From Wolfiporia cocos (lineage: Eukaryota > Basidiomycota > Agaricomycetes > Polyporales > Phaeolaceae), in contig JACCLO010000004.1 of NCBI GenBank assembly GCA_029448655.1, positions 806,001 to 870,000 of the forward strand: a DNA stretch of 64,000 bases. Reading direction: 5' to 3'. A model generated the notes under the pieces. The model was given only the letters and a program-made list of their open reading frames with translations, did no database searches and had not been told where the DNA came from. Every line of letters starts with the position of its first letter. Position 1 is the stretch's first letter. A program made the position numbers and the translations under genes. Below are positions 33,537-45,623 of the stretch, piece after piece.

Positions 33537-36223
33537 TTGACACATGTACATACGAAATCAGATGTTCAGTCGAGCGCGACCTGCGATTGTGAAATGCGGC
33601 AGAAAGATACTGATGACGATGCAGTGACCAGATATCTACGAAGGAAATATGCAAATTTGATATCCTGGGACCTTGACCCACAGATATTCGTCGAATGTGT
33701 CTGGAACTTTGGCTTGTCGTCTTTAGGAGTGGCCGAAGAGTATATACTGCCCCAGCGATTGCTTTCGCAGTATTGTGAGGAGCATATGGGATCCGCTCAG
33801 AAGTATGTCGCGGAGATATTTGACGTATTGATGCGACAACTCTTTGAAGATTCTCGCGGCACCGGGGAACCAGCTACTGGGCCCTCACAAAAGGCGGTGG
33901 TCGCAACCGCGCCAGAGCATTCTGCCATGTCTTCGTCGTCTACCCCTCCTTTCCAAGCGCGCCCTGGTAAACTACCTGAGATCTATCAGCTAAAGAGATC
34001 TTTAGCATCCCACGTTGTCCCCCTCTCTGATGATCCCGTGCAAGGCAGGCACGGACCGGCATATCCAGATCTCCTGGTCAGTACACAAAGCGACGCTCGC
34101 CGTCAGAGTTGGCCTTGGGTTCTAGCTTTTGGAGAGATTAGCAAGACGACCTGTAGGCTTGACTTAAAGGTCAAGGCAGATATTTCGATCAAACCCAGGC
34201 TGCTCAAGCGGGTGCGTGCAGTATTGCTCTACCACAGATGGCCGTCTCACGATGTTACAGGATGCATCAGAATTTTCTGGATCAAACACGCGATCTTCAG
34301 GGAGTAAACGTAGTCTCCGTGATGAGGCGATCTCGGAGTCGGCCGTCCCGCGCAAGCGCTCACGCGCCGCCAACGCAAAGAGCACAAATCAAGATGTGCT
34401 GACACGAGAATCTCGTCAACCTGGCACTACCGCTGCTCAGAAGGATTCTAACTTGGACGACGCCGACAATACGCTCGGCGAGAGCCGAATTGGTACGAGA
34501 GACCTACGGATGCTGAGATGCATCCACGAGCTCATGTCTCACGGCTTACGTTCCTATGCCTCTGGAATTCTAGTCAGCGATATGCGCATCATGCTTTGGT
34601 ACGCAGATCGAATCGGTATCGCTGTATCAAGCCCCATAGATATGGTGGAGCAACCAGAACTGCTGCTGTGCGTCGTGGCAGCGTTAGGAGCTGCCGATTT
34701 GTACTCCATGGGGATCTGTCCTCTCGTTCGATTCGACTTATCTCCCGGGCAATTCGCTTCATTTGAGAATGCGGAGCTGGTTCTCAACAAAGGCACCGTT
34801 CTCGACGCCGAGGAGAAGGCAATCGATTGGCATCCTGTGTTCAAAATTAAGGCTATCAATGACGACGAAGTCTACACGGAGGTTGGCATCGTCGGGCGAG
34901 GTACGACCGTCCTTCCCGTAAAGGCTGACGGCACTGCCGCGACGGTATATGGCGACGATGACCTGGTTGCCAAAGTTTCGTGGCCGAGCTATCTGAGCTG
35001 GTCTGAAAGTACTTGCATTGCAATCATCCGGAAGGCCCTCAAGATGGAGAAGCCGAAAATGCTGGCGCATGTTGTGGAGCTGAAGTGCTCTCTATCCCTA
35101 AGCATAGATGAAATTGGATTGCCGCGTCTCTCCATGTTCCAGCAGACATACGATCAGCGGATGTTCAGGGTGATTGTGTTGAAGAGATACGAACACCTGG
35201 AGCAAGTAAAGAGCGCGGCAGAGTTTAAGGTAATCTTTCTTGATGCTGTTAGAGGTGAGCAGGACACGCAATGTGTTCTGACTTCGCGCCGCTGATTTGG
35301 TGCGTACAGCGCATTACTGGATTTGGAAAATCTTAGGTATCCTCCATAGGGATATTAGCATCAGCAACATCATGTTTTGGTATTGCAATGGCCGTCTCTG
35401 CGGTGTACTATGCGATTGGGACCGGGCCGCGGCGACTGATGAAGACAAGCTCTTGCATCAGCAGCGCGATGATATGGCAACACAGCGTCGAACCAGGAAG
35501 AAACACGCCTCTAAGAAATCATCCGGAAACTCTTTATCGGTTGCCTCACGCTCCAAGATGAGCACCGAGCTGGAAGTGGCTGCAGTGCCTCAGTTACTGA
35601 ACGGAGCTGCTGGGTTTAACAAACCGTCTCACGCAGCAAAAACAGAGAACAGCATCCCCACGAGCATACAGACAGCGAAGGTGCCAAGCTTCTGCGCGGG
35701 GACCGGTCCATTCATGGCGATCGAGCTTCTCTCCCACGGCCGCAAGCCAAGCCACCACTATCGCCACGATCTCGAGTCGTTCTTCTATGTCCTGACGTAC
35801 GTTTGCGCGCGGCTCGATGTCAAGACTCATGTCATTGGCTACATCGACGATTGGGAATCCACGAATTTAGAGCAGATTGGCCAGAAGAAGTGGAGCTTTC
35901 TGGATAATCCTGCCGTCTTCGATGCAGTTGTCGCAGAACAAAATGACGAGGATTTCTTGGATCTCATCGAGCAGTACGTTATGACTCTTGCTCAGAGATT
36001 CCGCAAGCTAGGACGAGCGTCCAGCGATCTCCGTCAGCTGCGTGCTGATTATGACAGGCTGAAAAAGCAGGAGGAGAAACTCTCAACCAATGCTAAGATG
36101 TTGGCAGTTGTCCAGCGGAAACAGCGTTCACTCAGGCGGGAAATGAGGCAGCTGGAGACAGAAAGAGATAATTTGATTTCTTATGAAAAATTCATGGGCG
36201 TGACTGGCGAACCTTTAGAGTAA
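33537..36223 (+). CDS. FunK1 fungal-specific protein kinase, copy A
   Basis: Exons (up to 34211), 34261-35254 and 35310-36223. The first frame is open from before 33537; the first in-frame ATG is 33594 (841 residues from there), but an upstream exon may exist. FunK1 kinases are a large Agaricomycete family of unknown substrate. Landmarks are the family N-terminal region (RKYANLISWDLDPQIF), a glycine-rich IVGRGTTVLPV, LVAKVSWPS with the candidate ATP lysine, and the catalytic loop ILHRDISISNIMFW, an intact HRD. The DFG-equivalent is CDWDRA, and GTGPFMAIELL plus YRHDLESFFYVLTYV mark the C-lobe. A coiled coil (about residues 770-830: RLKKQEEKLS, REMRQLETERDN) closes the protein. An RKR-type basic patch near 34365 may act as a nuclear signal. 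All key kinase residues are present, so it is probably active. Confidence 0.88.
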
Positions 36224-36996
36224 TGCATTAATCCGTGGCTCACGGAATGGAACACTCTTTCGACTTTCTGATAACCTGTATTATTACAAGCTACGCGGGG
36301 ATGCACAATTTGTACGGTGATCGATTTAGACTCAATCCGATACGGTTTGGTGGATTGTTGATAATTCAGTTGGACGGTCCAAAAATCTGTTGTCGAATCC
36401 ATCTGTTCTGAGGGAGCTCTGAATCCGTCCGAGCAATACACTGTACCTTGTACCTTGTACCATTGACAGCGCGTGATAAGACTGCGTGTGTAAATTTCTA
36501 TATACTGCAGGCAACAATTAAAGTACATGCGCGGTCACGAAATGTCGCGGGCGATCTAGAGACCATGGGCGGAAAGGAAACAGAGCAGTGAGACAGGCGT
36601 TGGGGAGGAAAGGTGGAGATGAATTGCCGAAAGGAGCAGGCCAACGCAGGCCAAAGGCTTACATTGGGCCGAACACGTCGGGGGGAGGGGTATGATCATA
36701 AAGGCGTTGAAACCTGCCAGAAATATCGCAAAGACTGTGAGACCGGTGTCGATCGTGAAGCTGATACAGGATTTTGGGCCAGGAGAGCACGTATGACACT
36801 AATAGGAAAGCGATCACGACGACTGGCAACTGCCAAAGAAGCCATGTGCTCTTCATAATGTTCTCACAATAATAGTAAGAGTAGTCCAAACGGAGGAGGC
36901 GGGTGTCTACACAGGGCGCACTCTATCACATCTGAAGCAACGATTTGCGCATATTAGAACCACCGACGAAGTAGACGTGGGGGATGAAACGTACTG
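36224..36996. other. Spacer between convergent FunK1-A and FunK1-B
   Basis: The two kinase genes end toward each other here. A small tandem CCTTGTA repeat lies near 36455. No gene seen. Confidence 0.5.
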
Positions 36997-39749
36997 TTAG
37001 CTGGGATATTGTTCCATTGACGAATCAAGGACCTCCATGAAGATGTCATAATCAATGTAGGCACTCCTCTCCGCCTTGATACGCTTTATATCCTTCTGAG
37101 CCTCGCGTTGCTTGCGTTGGACCACTAAAATCGACTGTCCTTCTTTGAGTAGGTTTTCTTCTTGTTTCTTCAGCCGCGAGAGATCAGCGCTCAGCTGACG
37201 TAAATCGCTCGAGGCACGCCCAATATTGCGGAAAATGCGGGCAAATTCCATGATCCATTGTTCGACAAGCAACTTAAAGCCCTCATCGCTCTGAGGAAGG
37301 AATATGGCCTCCTGAACCTCGGGGTTATCCAGGAAGCTCCATTTCCTCTCCCCAATCTGCTCGAGATTAGCGCATTCCCAGTCATCGATGAATCCGATGG
37401 TGTTGTTCTTGATATTGATTCGAGCGCAAACATATGCTAGAACAAAGAAGAATGACTCGAGATCGTGGCGATACCGGTGGATGGGTTTACGGCCTCGAGT
37501 GAGAAGGTCAATGGCCATGAAAGGCCTAGTACCGGTACGGTAGCGAGGACGCATAGGTTCCTGAAAAGTTCTGAATCTGGCTCTCTCTTTTTACCAGCTG
37601 TAGTTGCACCGCTGGAATCAGCTGCTCCGGATGCTGCTACGGTGGGTTGAGCATCCTGCTGAGAGGCTGAGACACCAGCCACGTGAGTGTTAGCAGTGCT
37701 ATCAGTCCGCTGGGCGTCTGATTGATCACAATAGGCTCGTCCTCGAGATCTTCTCGACGCTCTCCTTCTATGTCACGGGGTAGGGCTTGGTCCCAATCGC
37801 AAATAACGCCACAAACTAGCCCAGACTTCCGATAGAACATGATGTTCGCGATGCTTATGTCACGATGGATGATAGTTGTTGTTTCGTAGACCCAGTGATG
37901 AGCTACGGCGAAGCTTAGCAATGCCTCTGACCATTACAACGAAAGGCTCGCCTTCTACCACATCCCTGAAGATCTTCTTGAATTCGTCCGCATTGTGCAT
38001 CTGTTCCAACGGCTCATAACGTTTCAAGATGATGGTTCTGAAGACACGGTTCCCGTCGGGAACTTGGATGTTCATCCAGTACCGAGGTAATTCCATTTGC
38101 TGCGTATCCCTTGTGAGTGAACACTTCAGCTCGACGACGTGGTCGAGCACTTTGGGATTTCGCTTGAGTAGGGCCCTCCTGATTCTTCTGATGAAGCCAG
38201 CCTCCTCACGATCTGGGATGTCCAAAGGCCAGGCCAGCTTTGCAACGAGCTGTTCATTCCCAAAGAGCTCTGAGGCGTAGCCACGCGCAGAAATGGGAAC
38301 TATCGTTGTGCCGCGCCCGATTGCGCCAAACTGGGTAGAGACATCTCGACCCTGCTCAGTGTCAACATTGACATCAAATTCGAGAGCGTTGTCGATCTTG
38401 TTACCGTCTAGATTGAATGCAGAACCTTGCTCTATCACCAACTTGGCTCCCTTAAACGTATCGAACCTGCCTTCAGAGACGTCGAAACGGATGAGAGGGC
38501 AAATGCCCATATGGTAAATATCGGCCTGTCCGATGGCTGCCACGACGAGGAGGAGCTCAGGGTTCTCCACAACATCGAACTTGTTCGAAACAACAAGACC
38601 CATGCGATCAGCATACCATAAGACCATGTCGAAATTGTCAATCATGAATCCTGAACCATACGACCGCACATTGTGTGACAATAGCTCGTTCACATATTTG
38701 GCCATCTGGACTTCATTATCTGTTAAATCGGCCTGGAGAACGGATGGGTCCCCCTGGACTATGCCTTTGCCAGCGCTTCTTGGGCTGCTGTTCCGTAACG
38801 GCCAGTCGCTTACGCTTTCGTCCTATGAAGCCCGGCGAGAGTCCAGCACCAGTCTCAAGCTCGGCTACCATCTATACCACCATCAGCGCCGAGGAAGCAA
38901 ATTAGATGACACCACGCACGTCGTCAAATCGCTTTAAATCTACCTCTATGTCTTTTCTATACTTGAGCTTGATGTTGCGATCCGATTTTTTAACCTCTCC
39001 GAAGGCAATGAGCCAAGCCCATTGTTGATCCTTCCGACCAGGGATGGTGCTAAAGGATATATCTGGCTTTAATCTACTATACTTGCCAATGACAAAGTCG
39101 GAACCCATGGTGAGAAATTGACTGTCAAGGCTGCGACGCAGCTGATTTGGATCCGCGGACGAAACGACATGACGACCGCTACGGGGCAATACTCGGATAG
39201 GGGACATTATCTTCTTGATATTCTGCAGCGCACTCCGTAGCCTGCGCTTTGCGGGACTGAGAGGTTCCGGGGTAGATGGACCGGCGATAACCTTGATACT
39301 AGGAGTTCTAGCATCGGTCATGATATCGGGAGAGCTCGGCAACGCGGTGTCAAGATCTTGGTACCGGAAGGCTGTACGTGGCTGCCGCGGCTGGAAGGAG
39401 AAGGCTTAGCTCCGCCTTCTTCATTTAGCGGATCGAACAGCTGTTGCATGAGATGGTCGAAGATTTGCTGAAGGCCTTGGTAGCGCGTAGTCTCGTACAT
39501 TCCATTTATGTACGAGAGGAGCGCTGAACGCGGGAGCATGTACTGGGTTGTCCCTTCCAAGTACTTCGGAAGCAATGTGATCGAGGAAGGCTCGAAGTCC
39601 CAAACAGTGCGAACAAATTCAAGCACGGGAAAGCCCTGATGGATTTTATTGCCGAACGCAGTGCGAATGTAGTCTCTGAGCGCAACATCTTTGATTCCGC
39701 CTTCTCCGGCGACCGAGGAGTGTGCAGAGCCCCTTATTGGTGTAGGCAC
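36997..39749 (-). pseudogene. FunK1 kinase, copy B, with unresolved frame changes (possible pseudogene)
   Basis: Minus-strand homologue of copies A and C covering the whole family length. N-terminal part: YIRTAFGNKIHQGF (39.7 kb). Middle: KPDISFSTIPGRKDQQWAW and MAKYVNELLSHNVRSYGSG. Catalytic loop IIHRDISIANIMFY (HRD intact), then CDWDQA. C-lobe: GTRPFMAIDLLTRG and YRHDLESFFFVLAYV, with a C-terminal coiled coil. Several joins are ordinary introns (one ends CTTCATAG at about 38.84 kb). Three places need a frame change for which I find no convincing intron: near 39.35-39.40 kb, near 37.70-37.75 kb and near 37.56 kb. At 37.56 kb an acceptor-like CTTTTCAG precedes the correct frame, so a short intron is possible there. 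The gene is either mis-read at these points or decaying. FunK1 identity is certain; functionality is not. Confidence 0.75.
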
Positions 39750-40366
39750 TGCATGAGAGCAAGAGTTATGTTTTGTCGCTAACCCGAAGAACTAATGCGC
39801 TCACAGGTGTTCGCATGGGGACGTGCGGACACAGGTGAAGACGGTCCACGACGGTTAAGGACGCTGTCAATGGTCCGCTTGGTCAGGAAGCGAGACGTAG
39901 CGTGCATGGAGAACGAAGTTAGGCAATGGAGTAGGCTGCCCATATGCTCGCTCTTCTTCCTCCCGCCCTGCTTCGCTTCCTTCGTTTGTCATGAGTCGTA
40001 TAGCCGGATCTGACGATATCTTTGAGTTATAAATGCAGCAAGATTAGAGAGCTCAAGGGCAACAGTCAGGATCTCCGTCACAGTATGATTCGTGGCGCGC
40101 GCTAGTCCGGAAACACGTAACACGTGCCAGAGTCATAACTTCTCATCGTCGAGACACAATATTTAGATACCGAGACACTATAGCAGCCGCAAATGCTTGT
40201 ATGCAATGGTCGTAGTCGATAATACTGCAGACTCAGGATAAACCTCAGATCTCGTAGATCTCAAAGTTCGCTCCCAGGTCAACGTCCGTCTACTGTACAT
40301 CACAACGAATGTATACAAAGTGCTTTGCGAGAAAGCCGCGGCCGGAAGCAGGAGGATATCGATATC
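39750..40366. other. Spacer between FunK1-B start and GH3 end
   Basis: About 600 bp, promoter side of FunK1-B and 3' side of the beta-glucosidase gene. No feature recognised. Confidence 0.5.
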
Positions 40367-43300
40367 TTATAACCCATTCCACTCGAAACCCTTGTCAATA
40401 ACAAAAGTCGCGGCCAAGTTAAGGTCTTCAGGCGCACTGCTCCTGCCAACGCGCACCAAGTACTCGCCGTCCTCGACAACCCACCGGGAGATCCTATCCT
40501 CCCAGTAGGACACAGCGTACTTGTCAAGCTTGAGCGAAACGACTTCGCTCTTCCCAGGAGCCAACTCCTTGACCTTCGCAAACGCCTTCAGCATAAGCGG
40601 CGGGTGCGTGAGCTCAGAGGTGGTGGGGAGGGTGACGTAGAGCTGGACAATGTCGGAACCAGCGACAGCGCCGGTGTTCGCAACAGTGACCTTCGCTGTC
40701 AGCTTGAATTCGCCGTCCGCAATTGTCGGTTTCGAGAGCGAAAGGCCAGAATACTGGAAGGTGGTATAGGAGAGACCGAATCTTCGTAACCATCGTTAAC
40801 TCGAGTCGAGTCTGTTCATCATAGGACGTACCCAAAGTGGAATTGCGGAGAAATCTTCCTATGGTGGAAGTGTTTGTACCCCTGTTGTCGTAATATCAGC
40901 TCTGTCCAAGTAAAACGGGAAAACGACCATGGGACGTACGACAAACAAGTCCTCTCCGTATCGAACCTGTATCATATTAGTCAACTGCGCGCGTTCAACA
41001 CGTCACATTGCGACATACCTTGCCGTTCTCCGAATGGAAGTGTCCATGGCTCGCAAAGTCCTCAAGGCGATTCGCAAACGTCAAGCTCAGCCTCCCGCTC
41101 GGGTTCACCTTCCCAGTCACCACATCGCCAATCGCTTCGCCCGTCGCATTGCCGAGGTACCACGCGTGCACAATCGCGGGCACTTCGTCCGCCCACGGCA
41201 TGGTAATGCTCGACCCCGCCTGTGTCACGACAATCGTGCGCCTATTCGCCTTCGCCACGCGCGACACGAGCTCATCCGTCCGGCGCGGCAGCGCGAGCGT
41301 TGTCCGGTCGTACCCCTCCGTCTCCCAGTCCGCGTTGAGGCCGACCACCGCGATGACCGCGTCCGCCTCCGACGCCAGCCGCACCGCGCTCTCCATCAGC
41401 GCGTCCGGGTCCTGAACCTCTGCACCGCCGAGGCGCACGCCTGGGTTCGAGTCCATGATCGCCTCATCGGGGTCGTTCGGCGCAGGTGCGCGCACGTTAC
41501 AGTACTCGACATATATCGAGTGCGCGACGCCGGCCCTGAGCGGGAAGACGCCCTTTTCTTCCTCCGAGCCTGAGCCGAAGAACGAGTCGCCACGGATCTG
41601 GCGGGTCCAGTTGTCGACGACAAGCTGGCCGTCCACATATAACTACGCGGGGATATCGTCAACCATCAGGGATTTGCAAGGTACAACGCGCACTTACCTT
41701 GGCTCTCCCAGCGGAAGTCAAACCGAACTCGAACTGGCAGTCGTACGCTCTTGGCTTCAATTTGCCATTCATGCGCAATGTCCACCGCTTGGTAAGCTCA
41801 GCCGGGTATGACGTGCTATCATCGTGTAACGAGTTAAGTTAGGTCGTGTGACAATTATAGGACAGAGAACTATCTCACCTAAAGAACATGCGAGTCTCGT
41901 CGATGTACTGGGACTTCAACGGCTCCTTGACAGGAGTCATGCTGTCGTCGTTTTCGTGCGCATACCAAGTGCCTATCCACCCGCGCCGACCATCTTCCGT
42001 GAAAATATCATAGTCAAGCGAGGGCGTGAGCATGTACGCTGCACCACCAGTCATCAGCTACAGTCCGTCATCTCTTCGCAAATGAGCACACCTACCTCGA
42101 GCACCCTCAGAGTAAGTGATCTCGACGTTAGGATCGACCTCCCCGAGTGCCTGCACAATCCCGTCGTAAGGGTTTGTGAAGAAACTTGGCTTGAGCGCCG
42201 CGGAGCCGCCTCCGCTCAGGACGATCGCCTTGGCATTCCCACCGACGATCGCAATCTTCTTAATTGCCTGTTCCTGCCGATCCGTGCGGGTTATATCAGT
42301 CTGTGCACGAAGCGGGGGATCTGCAAGCACATACTTTCGGCTTCAAGGGGAGCGCGGCGTTCTCGTTCTTGAGCAGGACGATGGACAACGCGGCCAGTCT
42401 GCGCATGAGTGCGCGCTCCTCTGGGGTGTCGCGCGTGCGCTCGATGCCGTCGCCATCTAGAATCTGGATGCGCAAGTGCCCTCAGCATGAGAGGAGACTC
42501 TGTCGCGCAGATTGAAGATACCTCTGGCACCGCCTGCGCACATCTCTTGACAAGCTCGACCACCTTGGCCGCACGCTCCTTGACGGTACGCTTCATGATC
42601 TTCCTGCTCTGGATGCTGACAGCAAGGTGTGAATCATAGAACTAGTCGCAGATTGCAATAGCACTCACGATCGGTTCATGAGATCCAGAGTCCTCCACTT
42701 GTTGGTCCCGGGCATCTCGAGATCAAGTCCGGCATTGATGGCATGATCAATCGAGTAGACACCGAACCTGATGCAGATCGCTCAAACATGAACGATTTCC
42801 CGCAGCAGCCAATAGGACCCACCAGTCACTCATGACCAATGCGTTGCTGCCCCATTCTTTGCGCAGGATATCATTGATGATCTTGGGATTCTCCGAGACG
42901 TGTGTACCGTTTACACGGTTATACCTATCGTCCAGGCAAATGTAAGCATGGGACGCACATGCCACAGGTACACGGGGCGCATTAAGATGCACAACAGACG
43001 AGGAGAGGACAATACGCCAGTGAGGGCATACTCGCAGGCCGGCCAGCGCCGCCTGACACCCGCGGAAACGAGAACGGGCACTTACGCGGTCATATAGCAC
43101 CACGGCTTCGCGTACTTCTCCGCGAGCATGAACGGCATGAGGTAAATCTCGCGCAGTGCGCGCTCGGACATGATTGAGTCGTATGCCATGCGGTCGTTCT
43201 CCTTGTCGTTCCCAACAAAGTGCTTGATCGTTGCGGCGATGCCGCCTTCCTGCACGCCGTTGATGTATGCTGCGGCAATCATGCCGGCTAGATGCGGGTC

Positions 43301-43730
43301 CTCGGAGAAGGACTCGAACGAGCGACCACCAAGCGGATTGCGTTGCGTGTTGCAGGTGGGCCCGAGCCACACGGACGCGGCCTTGAGTTTCGCCTCCTCC
43401 GCGAGCAGCTTACGGCCAACTTCGTTGATGAGCTCGGGGTCAAAGGTTGCAGCGAGGGCGGTAGCAGAGGGGAGACACTTGGCCGGTGTGCCCATGAAGA
43501 AGTGATTGCCTCTGATGCCTGGGAACACGATCTTCAACTCGCAAATAGTCCGCAGACGTGACATGCTCACCGTTGGGCCCATCGCTGGTCTTGAGGGCGG
43601 GTATGCCAAGACGGGGCACTGCATGAGTGTGCCAAAAGCCAACACCGGCGGTGAGCAGGATTGCCTCGTCCGTCGTCAGCTGCTCGACAACGTCGGGGAC
43701 GGAGGCCTTCGCGAAGTCTGAGGGCGGCAT
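40367..43730 (-). CDS. GH3 beta-glucosidase with PA14 insert (no signal peptide)
   Basis: A multi-exon gene encoding roughly 850 residues from the ATG at 43728-43730 to the stop at 40367-40369. It hydrolyses terminal beta-D-glucosyl residues from cellobiose or glycosides. Evidence: the N-terminal GH3 barrel ([39 protein letters not shown]) and the catalytic nucleophile Asp in ALVMSDW, with the next exon giving [20 protein letters not shown]. The alpha/beta sandwich includes [23 protein letters not shown]14 domain is inserted (GWIGTWYAH to [15 protein letters not shown]). Then come [17 protein letters not shown] plus [13 protein letters not shown] and a fibronectin-III-like tail ([18 protein letters not shown]). 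No signal peptide precedes the barrel, so it is probably intracellular, like the fungal BGL group that handles imported cellobiose. All inferred introns join in frame. Confidence 0.93.
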
Positions 43731-45623
43731 AAATTCAGGGAATTCAGTGGAAAATTGGGCTCAACGGGCAGGACCTCGGCGGGGTGTCGAGGTAGCAGCC
43801 AGATTAGAGCCGGCAGCTTGGATGCTGCGAGGGCTTATATGTGCGCAGAACCGGAAGGAGAGCTCGCTGGGTCATGGTGAACAGATGCACAGTCGCTCCG
43901 AGGTTCCTCCGAACTGCGTCCTCGTTGACCGGCTCCCGGCCCGCCACGTGCCCTTCCCGCTAGGCCTGAGGACGCCACTATCTGTCCGCGCTGTCGTCCC
44001 CGTCATGTTGTTCCGAACATAGTCCTTGTCTGCGCATGCGGGGCTGATTGAACAGACGCTATGCCATCGATTGGTGCGGAGATCAAGGGTGCTAGTTAGC
44101 TTCAGCCCAGAAGGCAAGCCGAAGATACCACCGAAGATCTAATCTGTGTCTCCTAGCCACTGCTTGTATCTTCTCTCCGACACGGGTAGGTGGATGCTCC
44201 AGCTCAGCGTCGTCACGTTTGGAGACCGTGAGTAGCTTCTTACAGAGGGTCACTGCGCGGAGACACTTGAAGTTCAAGCAGGCACCAGCTGCTTTCGCTT
44301 TCAGTTTCGCTGTGGTCTCATGGTTGTTCCCGGCATGTGACGCTTTATTTTGGTACTAACGGGCGCCTAACTTCAATGACTTAGAGTGCCCCAGATGCAT
44401 CTGCGGTGTCTCTAAAGATGCATCTGTGGCACTGAAACTCTTGGTCGCGGAGGGATGGAGCATGCATAGTAGAGAGGGTGTGCAGTGCCGCTGACATCGA
44501 ATACGTACAGGCACAATGGGTTATACGATGAGCAACAGAGAAATGGACACGCACCTTGGCGTAAACAACAAGTGTTATGGCTGCTGCATCTTCGTCCCTT
44601 TGAATAGCACCTTCAGTCTGCTTCTGAAGCCTCCTCGCTTTCCCGCTTCAATCACGATGGCCTCCATGCTACGGCCGCCTTCGCCGCCTTGGAGGATCAT
44701 AGCACCCAGTGCACATCACTAAGATTACACATCCGCCTGACGTATTTCTCCTCTATATCCGAGCATTATGATCCGTACACTAAACGCCCACATCGCCGTC
44801 GGCCAGTAAAGACGCATAAGTGAATTTCGAAATGCGCAAAGCGACAGTGCTGTGCTCGTTTCCGTCGAGACCAAACCCGTATTGCGCCAGGAGGTGCCAC
44901 ATTCCCAAGACGATCTCTGCACAATATGAGCAATCCCACATGTGCGGGCGCCGCGCGATTCTTGCACATATCGACGGTATCCGTGTCTGTGATCATTCTC
45001 GTGGGCAGATCGTGCGTGAGGACCACACCCGGGGTGTCTCCGCCATCGTGTGTGCACTCGACTCCGGGGGCAACGTATGAGGCAGACGTCGGGTCCGCTC
45101 TTAAACGCACAGCATAGTGAGATGGTGCGTCTGTGATGGTCATAACAGGGACAGACTTCGATGTGGACATCGTGATCCGAGGCGTGATTCTAATCTGGAT
45201 AGTGGCCGAATGTCAACCATGTGGATGAAGCTATCGCGCTGAACGTTATGAGTTGATCGTGTTAAATTGTGTTCTCTTCATCTATCAGGTGTCAAGTCGT
45301 CGCACAAAACGTCGCCAGGGCGGCCTTTAGCAGTAAGCAAGATCTGACGGGCCGATGCGGAGGCCACAACGATAGAGTCGTGATGTTCCAGTGCGATCCT
45401 GATATCCGCCGGACTAGACTCAGTAGGTACAAGCCTCGCAGGTCAGATCGGCTCACTATGTGATCAATAAATTAACATAATAAAATCAAACCTGAGTGTA
45501 CCAGCAATTTACATTGACGAGAACGTGATTACTTGGAGATGTCGACCGACCGCATTCGCTACGGTCACGGCATATAATACGGCGATGCGGTATGGATGCT
45601 TCTGTACCTGGTGAAATATACCA
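43731..45623. other. Intergenic region with a hairpin, no gene
   Basis: About 1.9 kb upstream of the GH3 gene and downstream of FunK1-C. Frames here are short and conflict with each other. It includes the 18-bp-arm inverted repeat at 44385-44433. Promoter elements of the beta-glucosidase should lie at 43.73-44.3 kb, but I recognise none with confidence. Confidence 0.5.
44385..44433. repeat. Hairpin-forming inverted repeat
   Basis: Arms 44385-44402 and 44416-44433 pair at 17 of 18 positions (AGTGCCCCAGATGCATCT against AGATGCATCTGTGGCACT) around a 13-nt loop. The arm itself contains the palindrome AGATGCATCT. It could be a transposon footprint, a terminator-like structure or a binding site. 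Confidence 0.75.
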
